In this document: positions 7,620-14,578 of the stretch, one piece after another
How positions within the stretch are numbered: the first letter of the stretch is position 1
Layout of the letters: every line of letters starts with the position of its first letter
Source: JAEUSI01 sp036782915
Lineage (GTDB): Bacteria; Bacteroidota; Ignavibacteria; Tepidaquicellales; Tepidaquicellaceae
Assembly (NCBI GenBank): GCA_036782915.1
Contig: DAIPYE010000072.1
Location: 1-14,578, forward strand
Direction of reading: 5' to 3'
Length of the DNA: 14,578 bases
Program-made: the position numbers and the translations under genes
The notes under the pieces: model-generated
Told to the model about the DNA's origin: nothing
Database searches by the model: none
What the model saw: the letters and a program-made list of their open reading frames with translations, nothing else

Positions 7620-8167
7620 TTAGCGAAAATTACTCCGCTTGGAGTAATTTTTTTATCTGTTAATGTAAAAGCAGTCGGTATCGTGTCTCCGGCAAACAAC
7701 TTTTTCCCTTTACCAAGGATCAACGGGTAAATTTTCAGACAAAGTTCATCTACCAGATCATTCCGGAGAAGTAGCTGAACAAGCTGGGCACTTCCCCAGA
7801 CTTTAATGTCTGAACCTTTTGAATTTTTTAGTTTTTTAATTTCCGCCAGACTTTTTAGGATAACTGAATTATTCCAATCTGATTTTTTCATTTTCTTTGA
7901 CAATACATATTTTGTAACATCATTGATACCGGGCCAGTATTCCGCATGTTCAGGCCAGTAGGCTGCAAAATTATCAAAGGTTTTTCTGCCCAAAAGAAGA
8001 TCTGCCGCTTCCATTTGTTTTCGCATTTCCTTACCGCCGGCTTTATCAGAATAAGGCGCAATCCAGCCTCCATATTTAAAACCGTTTGATTTATCTTCCT
8101 CAGGCCCGCCAGGTGCCTGCATCACTCCGTCAAGTGTAATGAATTCCAGAACAATTATTTTTCTCAT
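7574..8167 (-). CDS. RibD C-terminal/DHFR-like reductase family protein
   Basis: This 197-residue protein belongs to the dihydrofolate-reductase-fold family sharing the RibD C-terminal domain, in the YyaP-like stand-alone group. Recognisable elements in order are the N-terminal strand and loop ITLDGVMQAPGG (10-21), FKYGGWIAPY (30-39), the nucleotide-binding segment LLLGRKTFDNF (57-67), KYVLSKKM (86-93), VWGSAQLVQLLL (123-134) and the ending LGKGKKLF (151-158). These positions suit an NADPH-dependent reductase, but members of this group have no settled substrate. It should not be read as the folate-pathway DHFR, nor as RibD, because the deaminase domain is absent. It is 130 bases downstream of the deiodinase-like gene on the same strand and probably has its own transcript. 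The ATG at 8167 starts directly at the first strand, so the start is well supported. Confidence 0.85.
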   Translation of the reverse strand: MRKIIVLEFITLDGVMQAPGGPEEDKSNGFKYGGWIAPYSDKAGGKEMRKQMEAADLLLGRKTFDNFAAYWPEHAEYWPGINDVTKYVLSKKMKKSDWNNSVILKSLAEIKKLKNSKGSDIKVWGSAQLVQLLLRNDLVDELCLKIYPLILGKGKKLFAGDTIPTAFTLTDKKITPSGVIFANYKRSGKVRTGTIGS

Positions 8168-8297
8168 ATTAATTTATTTTGAATTTTCCAAAATTATTTT
8201 TTTATTGTATGAAGACTTGTTATTATTTAGTCTTTATAACTTTCACTAAATATTCAATTATTGTCAATAATCCCTAAAATTAAAAGAAATTGATGTT

Positions 8298-8978
8298 TTA
8301 AATCCAGACACATATTTCGGAAATATTTTTTCTTTTTAGATCCGGAACCAGGCATTCATCTGCAGGATAACCTATTGGAATCAGTAAATAGGGCTTTTCA
8401 TTTTCTGGACGGTTTAAAATTTTTGATAGAAAATTCATAGGACTTGGTGTATGCGTCAATGCTGCCAGACCGGCATTATGAATTGCAGCAAGTAAAAATC
8501 CGCAGGCAATGCCGCAACTTTCATTTACATAATAATTTTGATGTTTGTAATTATTGTTTCCGTATTCATAGCTTCTTTTAAAAACAACAATAAGGTAAGG
8601 AGCGGTTTCTAAAAATGGCTTTTGCCAGTCTGTACCAAGCGGCTGCAGGTCTTTAAGCCATTCGTCAGACATTCTGTTTTCGTAACTTTCTTTTTCTTCA
8701 TTTTCTGCAGCTATGCGGATCTGCTTTTTAATTTCGGGATTCTTTACCACGCAAAATGTCCATGGCTGTTTGTGCGCTCCTGAAGGAGCTGTCGATGCAG
8801 AGAGAATTATTGTTTCAATAATTTTCTCAGGAATTGGCTTATCCGAAAAATCCCGAACAGACCTGCGTTCATTCAACCATTCATAAAAATTTTGACAACG
8901 GATAGTCATTTCACTGATATTGTAAATAGTCTTTTTGTATTCTACAAAAGGAAAACCGTTTATTTTTTTTGTTTTCAT
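8298..8978 (-). CDS. Iodotyrosine-deiodinase-like flavoprotein (nitroreductase fold)
   Basis: This 226-residue FMN enzyme is very close to the iodotyrosine deiodinase (IYD) branch of the nitroreductase superfamily. FMN contacts are RRSVR (38-42), PSGAH (65-69) and Arg216 in VPDLKRK. The residues that clamp the amino-acid part of halotyrosine in animal IYD (Glu157, Tyr161 and Lys182 in human) are all present as Glu95, Tyr99 and Lys120, with the same spacing. Thr177 in THTP corresponds to human Thr239, which steers FMN to one-electron chemistry. The mammalian membrane anchor is absent, so the protein is soluble and cytoplasmic, as in the bacterial enzyme known from Haliscomenobacter. The likely reaction is reductive dehalogenation of iodo-, bromo- or chlorotyrosine. 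Its electron donor is not evident nearby. It follows the DUF1801 gene by 44 bases. A generic nitroreductase is less likely given the substrate-lid residues. Confidence 0.88.
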   Translation of the reverse strand: MKTKKINGFPFVEYKKTIYNISEMTIRCQNFYEWLNERRSVRDFSDKPIPEKIIETIILSASTAPSGAHKQPWTFCVVKNPEIKKQIRIAAENEEKESYENRMSDEWLKDLQPLGTDWQKPFLETAPYLIVVFKRSYEYGNNNYKHQNYYVNESCGIACGFLLAAIHNAGLAALTHTPSPMNFLSKILNRPENEKPYLLIPIGYPADECLVPDLKRKNISEICVWI

Positions 8979-9022
8979 AACAATATTAAAATTCCCAAAC
9001 CCGCAATTTATACTTCGCAGTT

Positions 9023-9427
9023 TTATTTTGCCGCATTAATCCATTCTTTAATAATTTTGGTAAATTCAGCTTTCCCGTTTTCAATGTCTTGAATATTTTT
9101 AAAGGTTACAATTGCTCTGTCATTTTCTTTCCAGATCAATAATTTACTATTGTTAGCTATCAGTTTGTTTTTTGGTTGCTTCAGTTTTTTTGCTCCTCTG
9201 TGAAAAATTAACTGAACTTGTTTAACCTGTGGCTGGATTCTCATGGTAATTCTGTCTTCGTTGTTAAAGCAATAATTTGGTCCGTTCCATTTTATATTTT
9301 CAATTAAATTTTTATCCGCTTTTAATATATAATTTCGCAATAATTCTATTTCCTTTCTAAACGGATGATTTTGTTCGTTCAGAAAGTCAGTTACTCCGCT
9401 GCTTAAACCGGTTGATTGATTTATCAT
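9023..9427 (-). CDS. DUF1801 family protein (YdhG-like)
   Basis: This 134-residue soluble protein matches the DUF1801 family pattern. A helix with PFRKEIELLRNYIL (22-35) is followed by the characteristic IENIKWNGPNYCF segment (42-54), then strands with ITMRIQPQVKQVQLIFHRG and an ending helix with FTKIIKEWI. Proteins of this fold are common in Bacteroidota and have no established biochemical role. Nothing here resolves it, although the fold suggests binding of a small ligand. The gene ends 44 bases before the deiodinase-like gene, close enough for a shared transcript. No signal peptide or membrane segment is visible. The start at 9427 is the only reasonable ATG and has no strong ribosome binding site. 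Confidence 0.8.
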   Translation of the reverse strand: MINQSTGLSSGVTDFLNEQNHPFRKEIELLRNYILKADKNLIENIKWNGPNYCFNNEDRITMRIQPQVKQVQLIFHRGAKKLKQPKNKLIANNSKLLIWKENDRAIVTFKNIQDIENGKAEFTKIIKEWINAAK

Positions 9428-9648
9428 TTTTGTTTTTGTATATATTTTCTGTTTGATTGTTTTGTCTGAATGAAATTTCTTTTTCTTTCAATATTTTTGA
9501 AGCTTTGGAATTATACTTTTACTCATACATTACAATATAAAATCTCTCATTTCATAATATTCATAAATTAGTTCAAATGTTGTTATTCAATTATTTCCAA
9601 ATTGTCTCAAACCAATATTCTTCATTATTCATAATTTAAATTTTTGCT

Positions 9649-9870
9649 TTAAATAACTTTTAAGGCTCTCAGGATCAATAAAGTGCCAATTATAATACTA
9701 ATGATTCCAAACAAAATCAGTAAAACTTTTCCTTTTACACTTACAGTTGTATAATCTACTCTTTCCTTGTTTTCTCTCAGCATCTGCTTTGGAAATAGTG
9801 CCTTAAAACAAAATATTCCAATGAATATAAATATTGTTCCTAAGCCGGCAAGATAATTTATTCCTCTCAT
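9649..9870 (-). CDS. Small two-helix membrane protein, hypothetical
   Basis: This 73-residue protein has two hydrophobic segments, about residues 6-26 (LAGLGTIFIFIGIFCF) and 48-70 (VLLILFGIISIIIGTLLIL). They are joined by a charged loop with KQMLRENKERVD, so an inner-membrane hairpin is likely. By the positive-inside rule the basic loop would face the cytoplasm. I do not recognise a family. It stands alone, with 177 bases to the DinB-like gene upstream and 221 bases to DUF1801 downstream. The clear two-helix layout and the start context favour a real gene, but the short length keeps confidence moderate. Confidence 0.6.
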   Translation of the reverse strand: MRGINYLAGLGTIFIFIGIFCFKALFPKQMLRENKERVDYTTVSVKGKVLLILFGIISIIIGTLLILRALKVI

Positions 9871-10047
9871 GTAAAAATTTAAATGATATATTTTATTGAG
9901 TTTGGAATTAGTAACAAAAGTTTACAAAAATATCCCGAAAATGAAATGTTATCAAGTGCATACTTTTTTGGATTAATGATTAGAGCGGGATTATTCCAGA
10001 TACTAAAATTTAGAAATACAAATACTCGTCGATGCAGTCATTCAGAA

Positions 10048-10572
10048 TTATCGATTCAATACCGGAATATATTCCCGCCAAGGTCCAACTTCTTCTTTAT
10101 ATTGTTTTGCCATAACTCTTGAAATTTGTGCTATATGTCCTAAATCATGCGCTACCCATGTTGAAAGTAATTGCTTTAATGTAACTTCTCCAAATGAAGG
10201 ATGAATTCCTGATTTTTTTAAATCATCAGATTTTAATTCCAGTGATTTTAGAACTGTTAAATTCTTATTCCGCAAATCTTTAAATTCATTCAATAATTGA
10301 GAAATAGTTTTTCCCTTACTTTCTTTAAAATGAGCAAATCTGTCAAAATCAGAAAAAGTTTTATCTGAATTATCTGAAAGTATGATATTCATTCGCACGA
10401 TCCAGTCAGTCTTTTCCCCATAAATTAAATGACCAACAATATCAAATGCACTCCATGTCTCTTCGCCTTCATTATTTTTTATCCATTCATCACTCAATCC
10501 ATTTAAAAGTGATATTAAAACCTGAGGGGTGCGCTCAAGTATTTCTATTGACGAATCTATACTGAATTTCAT
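10048..10572 (-). CDS. DinB/YfiT-like putative metal-dependent protein
   Basis: This 174-residue four-helix-bundle protein belongs to the DinB/YfiT superfamily. The three metal-ligand histidines are in place: His48 in IVGHLIYGE on the second helix, and His142 and His146 in WVAHDLGHIAQ on the last helix. The start WSAFDIVGHL and the end VGPWREYIPVL are also typical. Known relatives bind divalent metal, and some act as thiol-dependent transferases (bacillithiol or mycothiol S-transferases). Which thiol this organism would use cannot be told from the window. The protein is soluble and of complete family length. It lies 77 bases downstream of the GNAT gene on the same strand, so co-transcription is possible. 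Despite the family name, a DNA-damage role is not implied. Confidence 0.85.
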   Translation of the reverse strand: MKFSIDSSIEILERTPQVLISLLNGLSDEWIKNNEGEETWSAFDIVGHLIYGEKTDWIVRMNIILSDNSDKTFSDFDRFAHFKESKGKTISQLLNEFKDLRNKNLTVLKSLELKSDDLKKSGIHPSFGEVTLKQLLSTWVAHDLGHIAQISRVMAKQYKEEVGPWREYIPVLNR

Positions 10573-10649
10573 AATTTTATATTTACGTTTAATTGTTTCA
10601 GGTAATGGAATTGAAAAATGCGAAATTAGGGAAACAGTTTATTATAAAT

Positions 10650-11117
10650 TTATGTCAGTTTATAAATAAATTCTTCTATTTCCATTTGACGTGCATTGGC
10701 AAAACCTTTGTCGCTGCCGACTTTAATAAACCCGCATTTTTCTAAAACTTTCTGTGAACCAATATTGTCAAATGCAACTCTCGCAAAAACCGGTCTCATG
10801 TTTTCAATTTCAAGTAATTTTCCAAGCGCGCTTGTTGCAACTCCTTTACCCCAGAACTTTCTGTCTATCCAGTATGTGATTTCTGAATGACCATCCATTT
10901 CAAACTTCGATACACTACCTGCAATTATATTGTCCACTATGATAGTCTGATGATTTACAGTGGGGTCATTCAGCAGTTTTGTATATTTTTCAATATAAGC
11001 AGATTTGTTGCCGGGATCTTTGGAAGTGAAAGCGGCTAAAAAGATTGCTTCTTTATCAAGTTGAAATGTAAAGAAGTGCTCTAAATCTGCAATTTCTGTT
11101 TGTCTTATACTTGTCAT
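10650..11117 (-). CDS. GNAT family N-acetyltransferase (RimJ/RimL-like)
   Basis: This 155-residue acetyl-CoA-dependent acetyltransferase starts with the usual first strand and helix (SIRQTEIADLEHFF, 3-16). The acetyl-CoA pyrophosphate loop is at residues 86-94 (RKFWGKGVA), after the strand ITYWID. Later comes AFDNIGSQKVLEKCGF (115-130), the segment found in RimJ/RimL-type members, with Asn118 and the CGF turn. The acceptor may be a protein N-terminus or a small molecule such as an amino acid or antibiotic; the sequence does not decide. The protein is cytoplasmic and of full domain length. It is the first of a row of short single-domain enzymes and is 130 bases downstream of the first large paralogue. 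Confidence 0.88.
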   Translation of the reverse strand: MTSIRQTEIADLEHFFTFQLDKEAIFLAAFTSKDPGNKSAYIEKYTKLLNDPTVNHQTIIVDNIIAGSVSKFEMDGHSEITYWIDRKFWGKGVATSALGKLLEIENMRPVFARVAFDNIGSQKVLEKCGFIKVGSDKGFANARQMEIEEFIYKLT

Positions 11118-11247
11118 TCAAATAAATTTTTATAAATACAATTTCTGAAATTTGCTGTTTAAGTTTTTTAAAACAATAAAATTTTAATAATTTATTTTTT
11201 TGATCAACCCGGAAATTAGTTTTTCGATTACCCGATTTTATCAATAG

Positions 11248-12732
11248 TCATTTCCGTTTTTTTAGATCCGCTACTTTTTCAAAAAGCCATCTTTTATTTG
11301 TTACTTTATTTTCCTCGATATCTTTTTTTAATATGGATAATTCATAATCGTCTGACTTTTCTCTCAGCTTAAAAAGCATTTTAATGTAGTCACAGTATTT
11401 TGCCAGTGTTATAACTCTTGATTCATTTTCAAGTTTATTTTTTCTGATAAAATGCTTAAAAGAGTCCATTGCATAATCAAATGATATCCGGTCGTTAAGT
11501 TCATAATAAATACTTAACTGCATATTCTTTATCGAAAATTTCAAAAAATAAGGTTCGTTCTGAATTCTTATCAGGAATTCAAGTGATTCTGTGTAATTTT
11601 TTTTTGTGAAATTCAACTGAGCCATTGAATAGTTATAAACATCTTCTCTCATATCCGGCGGGAGTTTGCTTTTGTAATTGTTAATGAAATCTTCTGCAAA
11701 TTCTGTCTCATTCGCTCCGCATGAAACATTTACTATTGATAAGAAACCCTGAAATGTTATTGTTCCGTCAGAGTTCAGCATCACTTTATTTTTAAATCCA
11801 AGCTGTATAACACTGAAATATTCCGTATAAAAATCTGCTGTAGTGACTTTAAGATTTGTAAGACATGTAAGTAAGCATGTATATATTTCTTTCACTTCTT
11901 CATTTGAAAAGGATCCGCTGTACTCAGAAAGATCATTTTTGAATTTGTAATAGTATTCGGTATTTTCATTTGATATTAGAGCTTTATACATGCTAGTGTA
12001 ACATTTCAAGACAGGATAATTTTTGGGGGAAAATGTTTTTGCATATTCAAGTAAAATATTTAATGAATTGTTTTCATCCAGTTCCTTTAAAAACAAAAAA
12101 ACAATATTCTTATCAATCGGATGATTCACATCAATATTGTTTACCATTATTTTATGAAATAATTTCATGAACCGGACTAGAAAACCAAATATCTGATATT
12201 CTGATAAAAGTGTGAGTTCGGTTTTCTTTTTCTCTTTGTAATTATTGTAATGAAGAAAATTTGCTTTTAGCTCATTCAGCTCTCTCTGAGTTTCATAATA
12301 ATCACTTACAGATTTATAATTACCTGTCTCATAAATTTTATTTAAAGATTTTTCAGCTGATTCGAGTTTGTTTAAGAAAATATTAGGTATGCCCCTGAAG
12401 AAAATTGCTGAAAAATAATCTATGCTCTTTCGAACTTCATATTTATTATAAACTTCTTCTGAAAGAAACGATTCACTTAACTTTCCGAGATCATGAATGA
12501 GATTTTTCATTATGCCGTAATTGTATTTCTGATCCGGAAACACTTTTACCCATGCTTTCTCTTTCTCAAGATCATTACTTGTAAAATCCGGCGCATGTTT
12601 CTTTATTGCAAGAAAAAGCTTTACTACATTTTCTTTTTTATTAAAGTATGGCGATCTGACAAAGTCCTCGAACTTTATCAGTTCCTGTTTTGAAAATGTT
12701 CGGATGATCTCGAGTAGTGAGCTTTTGAGCAT
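11248..12732 (-). CDS. Uncharacterised ~500-residue helical protein, tandem paralogue A
   Basis: This 494-residue protein has no recognised catalytic motif, signal peptide or membrane segment. It is a paralogue of the gene at 12878-14377. Their first 34 residues differ at only two positions, and the similarity continues to about residue 90 through SPYFNKKE, a KxFP segment and YNYGIMKNLI. The middle (~100-415) is strongly diverged but remains rich in Leu, Ile, Phe, Tyr, Lys and Asn, and looks helical, perhaps TPR-like. The tail resembles paralogue B again (FKHFIRKNK, DYIKMLFKL, WLFEKVADLKK). I recall similar uncharacterised cytoplasmic proteins in Bacteroidota with a 'SPYFNK...LFP...L..L.E.FL' head, but know no function for them. 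The ATG at 12732 starts exactly at the conserved MLKSSLL. The 145-base gap to paralogue B holds repeats, so separate transcription is likely. Confidence 0.75.
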   Translation of the reverse strand: MLKSSLLEIIRTFSKQELIKFEDFVRSPYFNKKENVVKLFLAIKKHAPDFTSNDLEKEKAWVKVFPDQKYNYGIMKNLIHDLGKLSESFLSEEVYNKYEVRKSIDYFSAIFFRGIPNIFLNKLESAEKSLNKIYETGNYKSVSDYYETQRELNELKANFLHYNNYKEKKKTELTLLSEYQIFGFLVRFMKLFHKIMVNNIDVNHPIDKNIVFLFLKELDENNSLNILLEYAKTFSPKNYPVLKCYTSMYKALISNENTEYYYKFKNDLSEYSGSFSNEEVKEIYTCLLTCLTNLKVTTADFYTEYFSVIQLGFKNKVMLNSDGTITFQGFLSIVNVSCGANETEFAEDFINNYKSKLPPDMREDVYNYSMAQLNFTKKNYTESLEFLIRIQNEPYFLKFSIKNMQLSIYYELNDRISFDYAMDSFKHFIRKNKLENESRVITLAKYCDYIKMLFKLREKSDDYELSILKKDIEENKVTNKRWLFEKVADLKKRK

Positions 12733-12766
12733 AATTTACTTTAAATTACTTTTCCTAATTATTAAA

Positions 12767-12814
12767 TTTTAATTCACCTTTTAATTCACCTTTTAATTCA
12801 CCTTTTAATTCATC
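12767..12814. repeat. 12-bp tandem array between the paralogues, four units
   Basis: Three exact copies of ttttaattcacc (12767-12778, 12779-12790, 12791-12802) are followed by a fourth ending in atc (12803-12814). The array begins 35 bases upstream of the start codon of paralogue A, where its promoter or leader should lie. Changes in copy number could alter promoter spacing, but no promoter can be placed with confidence. Confidence 0.9.
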
Positions 12815-12863
12815 TAACTTTTCGATGAATCAGATTTCTTAGATTGTATCTTTCTAGATTTAA

Positions 12864-12883
12864 CCCTTCGACTTCGCTCAGGG
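12864..12883. repeat. GC-rich REP-like element overlapping a stop codon
   Basis: The 20 bases cccttcgacttcgctcaggg have imperfect dyad symmetry (ccct/aggg ends) and stand out from the AT-rich surroundings. From memory, this word and close variants recur many times in Bacteroidota and related genomes as a short interspersed repeat; only one copy is present here. It overlaps the end of paralogue B, whose TGA at 12878-12880 lies within it. Confidence 0.6.
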
Positions 12884-14377
12884 CAAGCTTTTATCTTTTT
12901 TAAAATTTGCTTTTTTAATTTCATCAAGTTTCTCATTAAACCAGGGATTTGAGTCTTCAAAAGACTCTATAATAAATTCCTTTAATTCTAAAAATTTATA
13001 TTCGTCAAAATCATGTTTAAGATGAAATAATTGTTTTATAGCCGAAAAATGTTTATTAAGTTTTAATATTGAACTATTACCTATATTATTATTTTTGATA
13101 TAATGCTTTAAACTGTCATATTCATTCAGAAACATTTCGTAATCAGAGATCTCATAAATACACATTGCCTTTAATTTTTTTAATGTATTTTTATGCAGTG
13201 AATATGGAATATTTAACAATGATATATAATTTAAAGCTTTCATAAAATCCTTATTGATAAAAGAAATCATGAAGTTCACAAACGTTTTAGAATCTTCTGC
13301 ATGTTTAATATCCAGTTTACTGATGAATTTTGAAGCAAAATTTACAATCTTTTCAGCATCTCCAAGAGTAAAGCATGAACCAATATATAAATGAAAAATA
13401 TGAATCGGAACAATTTCATTTCTTGGCGAAGTAAATATTTTATTTTCTATCAATGAATCTAAAATTTCGACGACCTCTTTATTTATATTTAATTTATGAT
13501 TTTTAATTTTGAACAATGTTCCAATAAGAGCATAGTGATAATTTTGCTGATTGAACTTTGGTAAAATATTAAGATTTTCAAAAACAATTTTTTTTAAATC
13601 CTTGTACCTGCTTTCTGTTTTATCCCTGTATGTAAGGTATGTGAAATAGGCAATTTTAATATAATGAGAATTCAATCCGGTATTGGAAGCTATTGATTCA
13701 GCAATTATTTCGAGACCCGGGGAAATTAAATCCAGAATTTTTGTGGCAGGATTTCTTCCGGGATCAAGATTTCTGTCCCGTTCGTTTACTTCAGCATTCA
13801 TATAACTCCCAAATAAGATCATAAGAAAATATGATACCTGATATGAATCACAACTAAACTGCAGATTCTCAATTTTAAAATTTCTGTCAAACTGATGATG
13901 GTAATGTAATTTCAAATGATACATTTTAGACATAAAATGAAGATAATCATCAATCTCTAAATTGTTTACATTTAAGAAATTTAAATCCGGTTCACTGTCA
14001 AATGCATTATGTTTATTAATATAAATCTTAAGTAATTCCCTGTCAAATAAAGCATTCAGAAGATACTCCTTTCTTGTATATTCATCTGCATTATATTTTA
14101 AAGATGCAATAAACTCTTCGGCAAGCTTGTTCAGATCAAAGATCAGATTTTTCATTATCCCGTAGTTGTAATCCTTTCCGGGAAATAATTTCTTCCATAT
14201 ATTCTCTTTTCCAAGATCGTCACCTTCAAATACAGGGGCATATTTCTTTATTTCTAAAAATAAACTAGTAACGATTTCTTTCTTATTAAAATAAGGCGAC
14301 CTTACAAAGTCCTCAAACTTTATCAGTTCCTGCTTTGAAAAAGTGCGGAGAATGTCGAGAAGTGAGCTTTTTAGCAT
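12878..14377 (-). CDS. Uncharacterised ~500-residue helical protein, tandem paralogue B
   Basis: This is a 499-residue protein read from the ATG at 14377, which gives MLKSSLLDILRTFSKQEL, matching paralogue A from its first residue. An ATG at 14431 would add 18 residues translated from a simple tandem repeat and is rejected. Head (1-90) and tail (LKHYIKNN, IKQLFHLKHDFDEY, PWFNEKLDEIKK) match paralogue A. The middle shares little beyond a helix-rich, Lys/Asn/Leu/Phe-rich composition. No known domain, signal peptide or membrane segment is visible, so it is probably a cytoplasmic protein with a scaffold or regulatory role, though this is a guess. Its last residues (SLP) and stop codon are supplied by a REP-like element, so the original C-terminus may have been altered. 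Confidence 0.75.
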   Translation of the reverse strand: MLKSSLLDILRTFSKQELIKFEDFVRSPYFNKKEIVTSLFLEIKKYAPVFEGDDLGKENIWKKLFPGKDYNYGIMKNLIFDLNKLAEEFIASLKYNADEYTRKEYLLNALFDRELLKIYINKHNAFDSEPDLNFLNVNNLEIDDYLHFMSKMYHLKLHYHHQFDRNFKIENLQFSCDSYQVSYFLMILFGSYMNAEVNERDRNLDPGRNPATKILDLISPGLEIIAESIASNTGLNSHYIKIAYFTYLTYRDKTESRYKDLKKIVFENLNILPKFNQQNYHYALIGTLFKIKNHKLNINKEVVEILDSLIENKIFTSPRNEIVPIHIFHLYIGSCFTLGDAEKIVNFASKFISKLDIKHAEDSKTFVNFMISFINKDFMKALNYISLLNIPYSLHKNTLKKLKAMCIYEISDYEMFLNEYDSLKHYIKNNNIGNSSILKLNKHFSAIKQLFHLKHDFDEYKFLELKEFIIESFEDSNPWFNEKLDEIKKANFKKDKSLP

Positions 14378-14386
14378 AATTTTTTT

Positions 14387-14419
14387 AATTAGAAATTGAG
14401 AATTAGGAATTAGGAATTC
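14387..14419. repeat. Heptamer tandem array upstream of paralogue B
   Basis: The units are aattaga, aattgag, aattagg, aattagg and a partial aattc, starting 10 bases upstream of the start codon at 14377. The array lies in the leader or promoter of paralogue B. Its 12 bases aattaggaatta (14401-14412) are matched by the inverse taattcctaatt at 14463-14474, so the array and the next repeat tract could fold into a long stem. Confidence 0.8.
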
Positions 14420-14461
14420 AAAAAACTCCAAATATTCATTATTTAATCTTCACAATTGTTC

Positions 14462-14489
14462 TTAATTCCTAATTTCTTATCCCTAATTT
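14462..14489. repeat. Degenerate heptamer tract, inverse of the array at 14387-14419
   Basis: The stretch contains taattcctaattt and, further on, ccctaatttt, which is the aattagg heptamer on the other strand. It contributes the inverted 12-base match with 14401-14412. The remaining bases to the window edge hold no visible gene. Confidence 0.55.
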
Positions 14490-14578
14490 TTAACTGCCCT
14501 CTAAGAAGGTTTTAAAAATTTTATTCTAATTCCTGCACAAAATAAGACTTTTTGACAAAAAAAGTAAGTGCTTAGCCG

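Noticed and set aside
9883..10122. Plus-strand ORF opposite the DinB-like gene
   Set aside because: About a third of it is antisense to the conserved DinB coding region, and its sequence has no protein-family signal.
14378..14431. 18-residue N-terminal extension of paralogue B
   Set aside because: It is mostly translated simple heptamer repeat. The conserved family start MLKSSLL coincides with the ATG at 14377.

Overview
The window looks like a chromosomal segment from the Ignavibacteria/Bacteroidota side of the FCB group. It is AT-rich, and its start codons mostly lack Shine-Dalgarno sequences. Two large exported proteins end in the 'QNYPNPFNPST...GNEVKTL' type A sorting domain of the type IX secretion system (T9SS), a spelling typical of Ignavibacteria and relatives. 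This assignment rests on family resemblance only. I see no rRNA, tRNA, CRISPR array, transposase or phage gene.

Layout. (1) Bases 1-4473 are on the plus strand. They hold the 3' part of a secreted SBBP-repeat beta-propeller protein whose 5' end lies outside the window, a 94-residue GIY-YIG-fold protein that has lost its catalytic residues, and a secreted M14 zinc carboxypeptidase with a T9SS tail. A strong hairpin at 4518-4545 closes this half. (2) From 4598 to the right edge every gene is on the minus strand. In transcription order these are two tandem paralogues of an uncharacterised, probably helical ~500-residue family (14377 to 11248), a GNAT acetyltransferase, a DinB-like protein, a two-helix membrane protein, a DUF1801 protein, an iodotyrosine-deiodinase-like flavoprotein, a RibD-C/DHFR-like reductase and the catalase-peroxidase KatG. 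(3) The 795-base gap upstream of katG (6779-7573) has no convincing intact gene. It carries a hairpin repeat and a possible decayed ORF.

How the genes fit together. The two T9SS cargos share only an export route: a cell-surface or secreted repeat protein and an exopeptidase that probably digests peptides outside the cell. The middle genes are mostly single-gene units separated by 40-220 bases. They read as a loose accessory set of small enzymes rather than one pathway; only DUF1801 and the deiodinase-like gene (44-base gap) look likely to share a transcript. KatG is a stand-alone oxidative-stress gene with no regulator beside it.

Points that stand out. The nitroreductase-fold gene keeps every substrate-binding residue that marks halotyrosine dehalogenases. 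The GIY-YIG protein appears to be a pseudo-nuclease. The ~500-residue paralogues have a nearly invariant head and tail around a diverged middle. Several 7-base-period tandem arrays occur, one of them inside the coding sequence of a T9SS sorting domain. A 12-base tandem array and a dispersed-repeat-like palindrome, which supplies the stop codon of one gene, lie between the paralogues.
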